NCBI GenBank assembly: GCA_045597345.1
Contig: JAZLJW010000307.1
Span: 1 to 20,538 of the forward strand
Direction: 5' to 3'
From: Treponema_I sp045597345
GTDB taxonomy: Bacteria; Spirochaetota; Spirochaetia; Treponematales; Treponemataceae
Length of the DNA: 20,538 nucleotides
Shown: positions 1 to 7,031 of the stretch, one piece after another
How positions within the stretch are numbered: position 1 is the stretch's first letter
Layout: each line of letters opens with the position of its first letter
The notes under the pieces: model-generated
What the model saw: the letters and a program-made list of their open reading frames with translations, nothing else
Told to the model about the DNA's origin: nothing
The model's database searches: none
Program-made: the position numbers and the translations under genes

Positions 1-116
1 GACGTTGCTTCAAGGTCGTTTTCAAAGAACCTGGTCATAAAGTCATCGTCCATCAGGGTAAAGTTCTTTACTTTCTCCAGAATCTTCTGTTTTCTTGCCT
101 CATGTTCTTCACTCAT
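1..116 (-). CDS. Rpn / PD-(D/E)XK nuclease-transposase family protein, N-terminal fragment
   Basis: Only the first 38 codons lie in the window; the gene runs off the left edge. The protein begins MSEEHEARKQK and continues with the segment LMDDDFMTRFFEN. I recognise this as the opening of the Rpn-like PD-(D/E)XK family (often annotated as putative transposase or recombination-promoting nuclease), where a '-LMDDxFM-x-FE-' stretch starts the nuclease fold. The catalytic residues are outside the window, so activity cannot be judged. The start codon sits 6 nt after an extended -10 element, which suggests a leaderless or nearly leaderless transcript separate from the phage head operon ending 40 nt upstream. 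It may be cargo of the integrated element or the first host gene past it. The family call rests on a short segment. Confidence 0.6.
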   Translation of the reverse strand, partial: MSEEHEARKQKILEKVKNFTLMDDDFMTRFFENDLEAT

Positions 117-122
117 ACCTCT

Positions 123-131
123 ACTATAGCA
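123..131 (-). promoter_or_regulatory. Extended -10 promoter abutting the Rpn-type gene
   Basis: On the minus strand the sequence reads TGCTATAGT, then six bases (AGAGGT), then ATG. TGnTATAGT is a near-perfect extended -10 element; no good -35 box is seen. Transcription would be expected to start at or within a base or two of the ATG. The AGAGG is too close to the start codon to be a usual ribosome binding site. Confidence 0.5.
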
Positions 132-156
132 TTTTTCTTTCATTCCGTACTATTCC

Positions 157-558
157 TCATGCGGTTATGCGTAAAGTAATCTGGTTCTCTTTTATCCCGG
201 TAACTTCAATCCGTTCCCAGGTATCTGTCTGACAGATGGTCAAGGTGGTGTCTAGTGCTTCCGTATAGCGGTCCATCAGTAGGTCTTTATTCTTCCACAT
301 GTGTGGCAGCATCAGTTCCAGCTTCACTGTCCACACTACGTTCTGCAGCAGGATGTCCTTATCCTGCCGTTCTCCGCTGGTTACGGTCAGTTTCCAGTAT
401 GGGGGTGCCAGGTGTTCATCATGCATGGTGCGGTTTGTAAAGGGTACTAATACCACTCCGTCATTGTGCACCCGGTTCACCGTATCTATCTGCCGGGGTA
501 ATTCGTTTATGAGCAGATTTTCAAGCTCGTTCCGTATCTTTTCAAAACTCAGGGTCAC
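157..558 (-). CDS. Putative phage neck / tail-completion protein
   Basis: The product is 133 residues, mostly mixed polar and hydrophobic sequence with no signal peptide or membrane segment. I do not recognise a family from sequence alone. Its position directly after the head-tail adaptor gene, its size, and the alternating beta-like segments in the middle (around WKLTVTSG and VVWTVKLELMLP) fit a head-closure, neck or tail-terminator protein of siphovirus type. The start is GTG, overlapping the adaptor stop codon as GTGA, so translation is probably coupled. It is the last gene of the head module in view; the next gene is an Rpn-type gene with its own promoter. The function is inferred from position. 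Confidence 0.5.
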   Translation of the reverse strand: MTLSFEKIRNELENLLINELPRQIDTVNRVHNDGVVLVPFTNRTMHDEHLAPPYWKLTVTSGERQDKDILLQNVVWTVKLELMLPHMWKNKDLLMDRYTEALDTTLTICQTDTWERIEVTGIKENQITLRITA

Positions 559-1040
559 AGATATCGTCTTCTCAATGGCTCCAGCTTTGCCAGCAGTTCA
601 GGGGTGTGGTCTTCTTTTTCTCCAATAGAGAACACCATCAGCTGCTGGTTCTGCCGGAACAGTTCTATTGCGGTCTGCAGTATCTGTGCCGGTATGGTGT
701 CCCGGGTGTATCCGGTTGGGTATTCGGCAAAGATTTCGTGCCTGTTGTGGCTCTTGTCTTTCAGGCGGATTATCTGCTTGTTCTGGGTGTATTCAGTAAT
801 CTCCTCTTTGGTTGTCAGGTCTGTAAGCCGTTCTACTTTCCCTGCTGTGGGGGAGGCAAGGATTATCCTGCCATCTTTGCAGTCGGTTGTTTCAAACACA
901 TTGTTGCTTTTCAGCTCGTACCCCAGATACGTTTCAATGGTATCCCATGCACTCTTCCATGCAATGAAGTCTGTCATGCCGTCTTCCGGGTTCAGCTTCA
1001 GGTCGTCTGCAATCTCTGTTAGCTCAATTACTGCGCTCAT
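555..1040 (-). CDS. Phage head-tail connector / adaptor protein (gp6-like)
   Basis: This 161-residue protein lies immediately downstream of the major capsid gene, where HK97-type phages encode the ring protein that docks on the portal. The N-terminus (ELTEIADDLKLNPED) and a helical C-terminal part (IPAQILQTAIELFRQNQQL) ending in a basic LRRRYL tail fit the mostly helical gp6/gp15-like adaptor fold. Family members commonly end with a basic 'P-x-R-R-x-x' tail. The ATG is preceded by CGGAG at a 4-nt spacing. The downstream gene overlaps by 4 nt. It could alternatively be another connector subunit; the structural role is more secure than the exact family. Confidence 0.65.
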   Translation of the reverse strand: MSAVIELTEIADDLKLNPEDGMTDFIAWKSAWDTIETYLGYELKSNNVFETTDCKDGRIILASPTAGKVERLTDLTTKEEITEYTQNKQIIRLKDKSHNRHEIFAEYPTGYTRDTIPAQILQTAIELFRQNQQLMVFSIGEKEDHTPELLAKLEPLRRRYL

Positions 1041-1063
1041 GTATCTCCGTTTTGTAATCAGTA

Positions 1064-1089
1064 AAGGAGGAACCTTCCGGTTCCTCCTT
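1064..1089 (+). terminator. Perfect 11-bp stem-loop between capsid and adaptor genes
   Basis: AAGGAGGAACC (1064-1074), loop TTCC, and GGTTCCTCCTT (1079-1089) form a perfect hairpin. The T-rich run (1090-1103) follows it on the plus strand only, so in sequence terms it is a terminator for plus-strand RNA, while all nearby genes are on the minus strand. In the minus-strand mRNA it would be a 3' stem just after the capsid stop codon and before the adaptor ribosome binding site. A role as mRNA 3'-end stabiliser, partial terminator or barrier to antisense transcription is possible. Confidence 0.5.
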
Positions 1090-1118
1090 GTTTTCTTTTT
1101 TTTACCTTTCTGTTTTGT

Positions 1119-2426
1119 TTATGCGTTTGATGTCTTCAGCAGTACCATGTTGGCAGTAGTCCTTGTTACCAGGAATCCGTCGCGTTTACGGAACCGCATG
1201 AAGATTTCACCGTACTCCATGCTTTCCGTGGTGCCGTCAAACTTCTTTATCTCAATGCCTTTCCGGTTACCGTGGATAATCCGTTTGGGGTTCATGAACA
1301 CGGCAAAGGGTTTGTCTTTTCCCAGTTCCGTAAGTTGTGGCAGCAGGCTGCTTTCGTAGTATTTGTAGCCGTCAACTCTGCCGGGTAAGCCGTCTCCCGG
1401 TTTCCGCCAGATGGGGTCTCCGTTGGCATCCTGAATGTTCACAATGTGGTTCAGGATGCTTTCGTTAAAGAACCAGCAGCAGTCTTTCCGTTCTTCCGGT
1501 GCTACTTTCAGCTCGGCGTCGCGGAAGTCCAGATAGGTCAGATTGCTGGCGTCCACGCTTTTAATGGTGTGGATTTTTGCCTTTGTCTGTGCCATGGCTC
1601 CCGTAAAGGGGTCAGCGCTTGCGGTCAGGCACTGCCGGTCAAATTCCTGTCCGTAGGCTTCCATAAAGTCTTCAATGAACATCTTTCCTAGATCCACATA
1701 CACATCTTCGCCAAACTCATCGTAGAACGGAATGTATCCTGCAAGGGTGTAGGCTTTCAGTTCCACCCGGGTAGGCATGTTGCTTTTTGTTGCCTGGTAC
1801 TGCTGGCCGTAGCTGGTGTGCCAGTGGAGCTCTACGCCGCCCCGGTCCCGTTCGTTCAGGTACAGGCTTGGACCCATCATGGGGCGTTCCGTTACCAGTC
1901 CCATCATCACACTTTTCTTTGCAGCTTCCTGCATGATTACTTCTTCATACAGCGGGTTAATCAGGTACTGGTCATTGGTGGCAAGGTTTCCCACCGGGTC
2001 ACCCAAAACGCTTTTGCTGGGTACAAAGCCTTTCTCTGCATGCCAGGTAAAGTCTCTGGGATTGTTCCATTTTTCACTTCTGATGTTCGGACAGAACTTC
2101 AGCTGTCCCAGTGTTGCCTGGTCTTTGTTCCATGCTGCAACCAGTCCTTTTCCCACGTTGTAATATACGTCCCGCATGGTAAGTGGTTCTGTGGTTGCAC
2201 TGGCAGCTTTCAGGCTGTTCCGCATTTCCTTGATTGTATCCTTAATGCTTTCTACTTCCGTAGTTGATGCATCCTTTTCTTCGGCCACTGCTTTCAGAAT
2301 CCCTTCAAGCACCTGTTCGGTGGTCTCAAAGTATCTGGTAATCTGCTCATCGCTTGCAGCAGCACTGGGAATCAGGTTCTTCATGTTGACAACCTGATTC
2401 TGTAATTCCATAATTCTGTTGTTCAA
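1119..2426 (-). CDS. Major capsid protein, HK97 family
   Basis: This 435-residue protein has the layout of an HK97-type coat protein made as a precursor. Residues 1 to about 75 are a charged helical, coiled-coil-like region (delta/scaffold domain). A linker follows, then a coat domain beginning near residue 135 with the segment NPLYEEVIMQEAAKKSVM, typical of where the HK97 fold starts, and ending in a strand-rich C-terminus (FLVTRTTANMVLL). The prohead protease just upstream supports processing of the N-terminal domain. The chosen start is TTG at 2426, because GAGAGG sits 6 nt before it; the first ATG, five codons later, lacks a ribosome binding site. The gene is flanked on both sides by strong stem-loops, unlike its neighbours. 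Confidence 0.88.
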   Translation of the reverse strand: MNNRIMELQNQVVNMKNLIPSAAASDEQITRYFETTEQVLEGILKAVAEEKDASTTEVESIKDTIKEMRNSLKAASATTEPLTMRDVYYNVGKGLVAAWNKDQATLGQLKFCPNIRSEKWNNPRDFTWHAEKGFVPSKSVLGDPVGNLATNDQYLINPLYEEVIMQEAAKKSVMMGLVTERPMMGPSLYLNERDRGGVELHWHTSYGQQYQATKSNMPTRVELKAYTLAGYIPFYDEFGEDVYVDLGKMFIEDFMEAYGQEFDRQCLTASADPFTGAMAQTKAKIHTIKSVDASNLTYLDFRDAELKVAPEERKDCCWFFNESILNHIVNIQDANGDPIWRKPGDGLPGRVDGYKYYESSLLPQLTELGKDKPFAVFMNPKRIIHGNRKGIEIKKFDGTTESMEYGEIFMRFRKRDGFLVTRTTANMVLLKTSNA

Positions 2427-2438
2427 ATTGTACCTCTC

Positions 2439-2485
2439 AAGACCACCGTAAGTTCAGTTTCCTACGCTCTCTTACGCGTGGTCTT
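2439..2485. promoter_or_regulatory. Stem-loop leader immediately before the capsid gene
   Basis: AAGACCACCGTAAG (2439-2452) pairs with CTTACGCGTGGTCTT (2471-2485) with one bulged base and an 18-nt loop. It fills the 62-nt gap between the protease stop and the capsid TTG, ending just before the GAGAGG ribosome binding site. A run of T (2484-2490) follows on the plus strand; on the minus-strand mRNA it appears as an A-run before the stem. A 5' stabilising or processing element for capsid mRNA is more plausible than termination of the head operon. Confidence 0.5.
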
Positions 2486-2488
2486 TTT

Positions 2489-3085
2489 TTATGCTTTCAT
2501 GGTTCTAAGCCTTTCATACAGCCGCACTGTTTTCTGTGGCTCTGCGTGTATGGCAAACGGGTTGGCAGGTACGTTACAGATACTGAACTCCAGCAGTTCC
2601 TGTTTCCGGTATATAAGGTCAGTCCCGGTCTTTTCCCTGTCTGTAAACTCAACTTCCTCAACCCTGAATCCCACACTGCCGCACCGGATGCTGCCGGCCT
2701 TTACTCTCTGGCCTATGCTGTAGCCAAAGGGGTCGGTCTCTTTGTCATTAAAGACAATGTCACCGGCAAGCATAGTGTCGGCCTGTACGTTCTTTGCGTA
2801 GCCTATGGCAGGCATCTTGTAGTCATGGCTCCAGAGAACCACCGGATTTTTCAGGTAGTTCTCCAGCATCCAGCCCGCAGGGTCTACTTTTTCACAGTCC
2901 CGGTCAGTGTCAAAGGTGCTCATGATCCAGTGGAAGCTTTCTTCCGCTGTCTGTATTCCTGCATCCTTAAACACCTGCACGTCAGCACTCAGCTTTCCGC
3001 CATGGCAGGTATCCTTCAGAAAACGCACCAGTGAGCGGTAATCGCGGCTCAGTTCCTTGTCAACTTTTCCATCAATAAGAATCAA
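2489..3085 (-). CDS. HK97-family prohead maturation serine protease
   Basis: The 198-residue protein matches phage prohead proteases (peptidase U35-like), which cut the scaffold domain from capsid subunits inside the immature head. The catalytic His lies in VVLWSHDY (H87) and the nucleophile Ser in CGSVGF (S137). The later segment ELLEFSICNVPANPFA is the usual 'E-xS-xxxxPAN' hallmark. The order portal, protease, capsid is conserved except for the extra regulator-like gene upstream. The start is TTG at 3085, supported by AGGA 9 nt upstream. No in-frame ATG occurs until about residue 55, which would remove part of the core. It overlaps the preceding gene by 14 nt. Confidence 0.88.
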   Translation of the reverse strand: MILIDGKVDKELSRDYRSLVRFLKDTCHGGKLSADVQVFKDAGIQTAEESFHWIMSTFDTDRDCEKVDPAGWMLENYLKNPVVLWSHDYKMPAIGYAKNVQADTMLAGDIVFNDKETDPFGYSIGQRVKAGSIRCGSVGFRVEEVEFTDREKTGTDLIYRKQELLEFSICNVPANPFAIHAEPQKTVRLYERLRTMKA

Positions 3086-3731
3086 TGCTCATATTCCTGT
3101 TACACTGGACAAATCCCAGTTCCTGGGCAAAACGCAGATAGTCAACCCAGCCGGTATCAATGCCCTGTTTTCGTCTGGCCCGCATGAACATGTGGCGTGC
3201 ACTCTTTTCAGGTATATTGGGAATTTCCTTGTAGCTGTATCCTTTCATACGGTACAGAAGCACTTCCATTTCATTGGATGTCAGTTCTGCAGAGTATTCC
3301 CGGCAGTATAAGTAATCCCCGTTTTTAATTCCTTCAGTTATTGCAGCCGGGTAGTACTTTCCATGAAGAAAAAAATGAGTCAGTGCTTTCCTCAGCTCAT
3401 CTTCATTTCCACCGTTCCAGATAAAGCCCTCTACATTGTTCCGGTGCAGCCGGTACCCAAAGTATTTGCAGTCTGCGTTTTCGCTGATGAAAACAAATGA
3501 TACCCTTTCGTTCACCACCCGCATAAGCTGCAGGGCAAGCCGCAGGTTAAACCCCAGAAAGAACTTGTCGATAAAGACTACGGTTTCATTTCCCCTGGCC
3601 ACATACGTCAGCAGGTCATCATTACATTCTGCAGTTTTCACCTCACCCCGGTGCCCGATTGACGTAAGTGCAGTTGTCAACCGTCTTTGCAGTTCTGTGC
3701 TCTTTGTTGCAATTACAACAAACTTCTTCAT
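3072..3731 (-). CDS. Pseudo-receiver + LuxR-like HTH protein inside the head module
   Basis: This 219-residue protein looks like a response regulator, not a structural protein. Residues 1 to about 125 alternate strand and helix as in a receiver domain: MKKFVVIAT (beta 1), VVFID with Asp at 55 where the phospho-acceptor sits, and VSFVFIS (S83). The acidic pair after beta 1 is missing, and the conserved Lys is replaced in EGFIWNGG (Trp at 105). Phosphorylation is therefore doubtful. Residues 149-190 (LTSNEMEVLLYRMKGYSYKEI, then IPEKSARHMFMRARRKQGI) resemble a divergent GerE/LuxR helix-turn-helix. A strong AGGAGA lies 6 nt before the ATG, and 183 bp of AT-rich DNA precedes it. It probably regulates the head operon or host genes; the target is unknown. 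Confidence 0.6.
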   Translation of the reverse strand: MKKFVVIATKSTELQRRLTTALTSIGHRGEVKTAECNDDLLTYVARGNETVVFIDKFFLGFNLRLALQLMRVVNERVSFVFISENADCKYFGYRLHRNNVEGFIWNGGNEDELRKALTHFFLHGKYYPAAITEGIKNGDYLYCREYSAELTSNEMEVLLYRMKGYSYKEIPNIPEKSARHMFMRARRKQGIDTGWVDYLRFAQELGFVQCNRNMSIDSY

Positions 3732-3914
3732 AATAGTTCTCCTCTTTTTTTATACTTAATGTATATTTAGACCGATTTATATATACATTTAAGACATTTC
3801 TATCTATGATAAAGCCGGTAAAACGATAAAAATATATCTATATGCACCAATTCTATATTTATTTACTGATATTACCGTACTTTTTTACTGAAAATCATAG
3901 AATTTTCTGTATTT
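3732..3914 (-). promoter_or_regulatory. AT-rich leader with a 39-bp inverted repeat (3755-3793)
   Basis: This is the only long gene-free gap within the packaging/head module and is clearly more AT-rich than its surroundings. On the minus strand CTTAAATGTATAT and ATATACATTAAG form near-perfect arms (one extra base in one arm) around a 14-nt centre at 3755-3793, ending about 24 nt before the regulator's ATG. A smaller palindrome, GAAAAT/ATTTTC, sits just after the portal stop. The arrangement fits a promoter with an operator for a dimeric DNA-binding protein, perhaps the HTH protein encoded just downstream. I could not pick a single convincing -35/-10 pair. Confidence 0.45.
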
Positions 3915-5072
3915 CTACGGTTTCCAGTGCCATTCATTGCCCCAGGGTTTTGGAGGCATTCCCCGGCGTTCCAGAACTTCATTAATGGTCAACAGCCCTG
4001 CCTGTATCTCCGCAATGTCGCGGTTACTCTGGGCATCTTCGCTTTCCTGCAGTTCCGGTATATTCGTCAGGTTGAACACGCCTTTTTCCTTCAGCTTAAA
4101 GCGGCCAAAGAACTGCACTTCCAGTGTCTTCTCGTAGCTCTGCAGCATGGGTATCAGGGTGTAGTTCCAGAATGCCCGGTGCTGGCTTTCAGTGTCTGTT
4201 CCGCTCAAACTGCTTTTGGCATCGTGTATGTTGGCAACCCGCGGGGGTATGCCGTACTTTGCCAATAGCGTGTACAGGTTCCAGTTCTTCATGTCGTACA
4301 GTTTCAGCGTGTCGGGGCTGAACGTCAGTGGCTGGTAACTGGTTCCTTTTCCCAGCACTGCCACCCGGTTCTTTATCCCCCTGCTGTACTTCCTGTCCCA
4401 GATCCTTTCAAGCAGTTCACTGTCAGCTTCAGTCAATATCTGGTCTGTCTTCAGTAATCCTTTAGGTACACCTCCTTCCTTCAATAGACCCGTGTTCTGT
4501 CTTCCTGCCAGCAGGTCCTGTTCCATCTCAAGGTTCAGGCTCACCAGGGGGCTTACTCCCCGGTACTGGTTCCACGGGTTCCAGTCCTTAAAGTGAATCA
4601 GTTCATCCTTAAGGATGGTTCTTTCCCTGCCGTCACCGCTACCGGTATACGTCCAGTGGGTAATCACACCGTCCTGTACCTGTTCATGCATGTATCTGGG
4701 GTTAAGTATTACCAGTTCTTTCGGTATACCGGCACTGTACTCAGGCCCGAACCACCAGAAGGCTTCACCTTCAAGGCTCAGCCAGCTGGCAGTTTCCTTC
4801 CACAGGTCATTGCTGCTCATGCACTGCCCGGGGTTCCTGAACAGTATTGCAGCAGCACTGTCTGTTATTACTTTGCCGTTCTTCTGAATCTCAAATTCAG
4901 CACGGGCAATATTCCGGCTCAAGATATCTACGCAGACGCTTACCCAGCCGTGCTGCAGGTAGGGATCTGTGCAGGTCTTTTCTTCCGTTGTGGCAAAGTC
5001 CTCTACAATTTCCCTTGCGCTCAGGTTTGCCATGGTCGTAAGCGTTTTCCGCTTTCTGTTAAAAATGCTCAT
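3915..5072 (-). CDS. Phage portal protein, HK97 type
   Basis: The 385-residue protein has the hallmarks of HK97-family portals, the dodecameric ring at the unique capsid vertex through which DNA enters. The N-terminal segment YLQHGWVSVCVDILSRNIA corresponds to the conserved 'v-acv-iaa-ia' start. This is followed by LWKETASWLSLEGEAFWW, a central ELVILNPRYMHEQ, and EDGL-like loading segments (LIHFKDWNP). The C-terminus carries LTINEVLERRGMPP, the typical 'l-NE-R-lG-pP' ending. Length is normal for the family. The ATG overlaps the terminase stop as ATGA, with no strong ribosome binding site, so translation is probably coupled. A leaderless-regulator gap follows it instead of the usual immediate protease gene. 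Confidence 0.88.
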   Translation of the reverse strand: MSIFNRKRKTLTTMANLSAREIVEDFATTEEKTCTDPYLQHGWVSVCVDILSRNIARAEFEIQKNGKVITDSAAAILFRNPGQCMSSNDLWKETASWLSLEGEAFWWFGPEYSAGIPKELVILNPRYMHEQVQDGVITHWTYTGSGDGRERTILKDELIHFKDWNPWNQYRGVSPLVSLNLEMEQDLLAGRQNTGLLKEGGVPKGLLKTDQILTEADSELLERIWDRKYSRGIKNRVAVLGKGTSYQPLTFSPDTLKLYDMKNWNLYTLLAKYGIPPRVANIHDAKSSLSGTDTESQHRAFWNYTLIPMLQSYEKTLEVQFFGRFKLKEKGVFNLTNIPELQESEDAQSNRDIAEIQAGLLTINEVLERRGMPPKPWGNEWHWKP

Positions 5073-6277
5073 CCCAATACCACACTGTTTGTTGCAGGGC
5101 TGAATATGGCATACCGCATGGCATCCATGTAATGGTCATTCACCTTTACAATGCAGTTGTTTTCGTCCCGGGTGTAATCAAAGATTTCACTCAGTACTCC
5201 GGTACAGGTCTTGGCTACAAAGAACTTTCCCCGTTCCATCAGGGCAGAAATATAATCAATACCGGCATCAACACTGTTGTTGGCTTTTACGCCGCCCGGT
5301 ATCTCCTGTATCCGTTCCCCTCCGGCAGGGTCACAGTAGGTAACAAAACTCTCGTCATACCAGCCTTTTACATTCTGGATTTCTACGTGTGTCCGTGTCG
5401 TTACGTTAAAACCGCCACAGTCAGCGATAACATATACGTTGCCCCGGTACCATCCCACCTTTACAGCCGCAATATGCAACCCAAAATCCTGTCCGCCTGT
5501 TATGCGGTCATACTGTTCCGGCAATGCATCAGCGCTCACTATCATGGCTTCGTCAAATTTGTCATACACACAGCCGTCGGGCTTTACCCAAAGGCCGTCC
5601 CGGAACCGTGCCTTCTGTTTTTCAGGCATGGTGTCCAGAATGTCTGATATGTAATCCTCAGCTAAGTTCTCAGCGTTATCCATGGGGTTCAGAACTGCAC
5701 TTGCGTACAGTTCCGGCTTGCTTAAGCTTTCATCGTTACGCGGTTCAATCTTCCGTATGAACACTTTGTAGGCCCAGTGCATGGGGCTTGCCGGGTTGCA
5801 GTCGTAGTAAAACTTATTGGTGCATCCCGGCACGTTCATGGCCAGTCGGCTGTATGCCGTGGTAACCGCGCTGTAGGTAAGCTGGCTTACTTCGTTAAAG
5901 TAAATCGTCACGTATTCATGACCCAGAATCTTGTCTACCTGTTCCCTGTCTCCCAATCCTCCTATCCAGATTTCACTGTCATTAAAAAGCTTTATGAATC
6001 CGTCATGAACGTTCAGCCGGTAGTTCCTTGCTCCAATGGTCTTATTCAGCCAGGGAACCAGCGTTTCATGCAGTACACTGCTTCTCGCATCCTTCATGCG
6101 GTAACGGCAGATAAGATGGCGGCTTCCCGGGTACCGTACCGCCCGGTATATCACCGCCATCACAATCACCGTTGTCTTTCCAGAACGGCTTCCGCCAAAA
6201 AGCAGTACATGCTTCGCAGGCCCTCTCAATAAAGCCAGTGCTTTTTTCTGTACTGCGGTCGGCTTGAACACCGTCAT
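5069..6277 (-). CDS. Terminase large subunit (packaging ATPase/nuclease)
   Basis: This motor protein cuts concatemeric DNA and pumps it into the head. Counting from the upstream GTG, Walker A is GGSRSGKT at residues 29-36, the Walker B-like strand is VTIYFNE at 124-130 (Asn-Glu in place of Asp-Glu), and the coupling motif is YYDCNPAS near 160. The C-terminal RNase H-like nuclease shows its acidic residues in GGQDFG, TYCDPAG and HYMDAMRYA. Length is about 402 residues, normal for the family. The ATG at 6277 is preferred over GTG at 6280 because AAGGA then has a 6-nt spacing. It overlaps the small-terminase stop and the portal start, forming a tight packaging operon. Confidence 0.9.
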   Translation of the reverse strand: MTVFKPTAVQKKALALLRGPAKHVLLFGGSRSGKTTVIVMAVIYRAVRYPGSRHLICRYRMKDARSSVLHETLVPWLNKTIGARNYRLNVHDGFIKLFNDSEIWIGGLGDREQVDKILGHEYVTIYFNEVSQLTYSAVTTAYSRLAMNVPGCTNKFYYDCNPASPMHWAYKVFIRKIEPRNDESLSKPELYASAVLNPMDNAENLAEDYISDILDTMPEKQKARFRDGLWVKPDGCVYDKFDEAMIVSADALPEQYDRITGGQDFGLHIAAVKVGWYRGNVYVIADCGGFNVTTRTHVEIQNVKGWYDESFVTYCDPAGGERIQEIPGGVKANNSVDAGIDYISALMERGKFFVAKTCTGVLSEIFDYTRDENNCIVKVNDHYMDAMRYAIFSPATNSVVLG

Positions 6278-6774
6278 CACAAATCCTTAAAGTCCTGGGT
6301 AAACACAAGCTGTAACTGCCCGTCCCCAGAACCGCCGTCTTTCTTTTTGTCACTCTCTCCGGCAAGAAAGCCGTCAAGCTTTGCTGAACGTTCCAGTAAA
6401 TCCATGGCATCGTCAGCATTCAGGTCATTGGGATCCAGCGTTACAAGCCGCTTTTCCACCAGACCGTCAAACTTACTCAGCAGTTCAATCTGCCGCCGTT
6501 TTCTTTCAACCCGTTCCGCTTTCAGTTCCCGTTCTGTTTCAGCTGCAATGTACTCGTCATAGAGGCTCGCACGAGCATCCCAGTCAAACAGCCGGGCCCA
6601 CCGGCTCCACTGGCTGTAATGTTTCTTCTCAATCCCATGAAGCTCCATACAGCCCTTTATGTTCCGCCGGTATCCCATATCACGGAACATGCAGAAAGCA
6701 AGAAACGCCTTAGGGCTCTCGCTGGTCAGGCGCACCCTGAACCGCTCTTCCTTTCTGCACTCACTCTCATTCAC
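6277..6774 (-). CDS. Terminase small subunit-like DNA-recognition protein
   Basis: The product is about 165 residues. The N-terminal half holds a helix-turn-helix-like region (residues roughly 25-60, with RDMGYRRNIKGCMELHGI and a WSRWARLFDWDARA segment, common in small terminases). A long charged helix follows, then a poly-charged tail. It would bind the packaging site and load the large subunit, whose gene follows with a start/stop overlap. The reading frame is open to a GTG at 6786, but GAGGAG touches that codon directly. The GTG at 6774 leaves about 11 nt after GGAGG and is preferred; the exact start is uncertain. It is the first structural gene after the excisionase and the 65-residue protein. 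Confidence 0.72.
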   Translation of the reverse strand: MNESECRKEERFRVRLTSESPKAFLAFCMFRDMGYRRNIKGCMELHGIEKKHYSQWSRWARLFDWDARASLYDEYIAAETERELKAERVERKRRQIELLSKFDGLVEKRLVTLDPNDLNADDAMDLLERSAKLDGFLAGESDKKKDGGSGDGQLQLVFTQDFKDL

Positions 6775-6803
6775 TCCTATATCCACCTCCTCAAACCTTC
6801 ACA

Positions 6804-6832
6804 GGGTGGCTGAGCCTGTCGAAGCCCCAGCC
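6804..6832. repeat. REP-like GC-rich imperfect palindrome
   Basis: The stretch around GGCTGAGCCTGTCGAAGCC has GGCTG/CAGCC arms and a central TTCGACAGG core. It lies between two phage genes and does not belong to either. The 'CTTCGACAGGCTCAG' core resembles short dispersed intergenic repeats seen in various bacterial genomes. Only one copy is in this window, so its repeat nature is recalled, not shown. Confidence 0.35.
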
Positions 6833-6833
6833 A

Positions 6834-7031
6834 TCACCAGTATTTCTCTGCGGTCAGCATCTCCAGCGGTACCGGGGTAAACGGCAGCCCGATGTCATCG
6901 GACACAGCCACCGGATTCCCGTGGGACATCCGGACCGTAATCGTAAAAGATCCAAATTCTTTTGTTTCAAGGCATGCAGATACCAGGTCCTGTACTGCAC
7001 CAAGTACTTCACAGCGTGTCAGGCTTTTCAT
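6834..7031 (-). CDS. Small 65-residue element protein, unknown function
   Basis: I do not recognise this protein. It is 65 residues, begins MKSLTRCEVLGAVQDL, and ends in a hydrophobic EMLTAEKYW. It has no membrane segment and no clear DNA-binding motif. It appears to be real: the ATG overlaps the excisionase stop as ATGA, AAGG lies 7 nt upstream, and it sits in the same direction between the excisionase and small-terminase genes. Small proteins at this position in satellites and prophages are often regulators or packaging modifiers, but nothing in the sequence decides that. Confidence 0.6.
   Translation of the reverse strand: MKSLTRCEVLGAVQDLVSACLETKEFGSFTITVRMSHGNPVAVSDDIGLPFTPVPLEMLTAEKYW

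Noticed and set aside
1064..1103. Terminator of the minus-strand capsid operon.
   Set aside because: The T-run lies on the plus-strand side; the minus strand after the stem has no T-run, so it is not a standard terminator in the direction of the genes.
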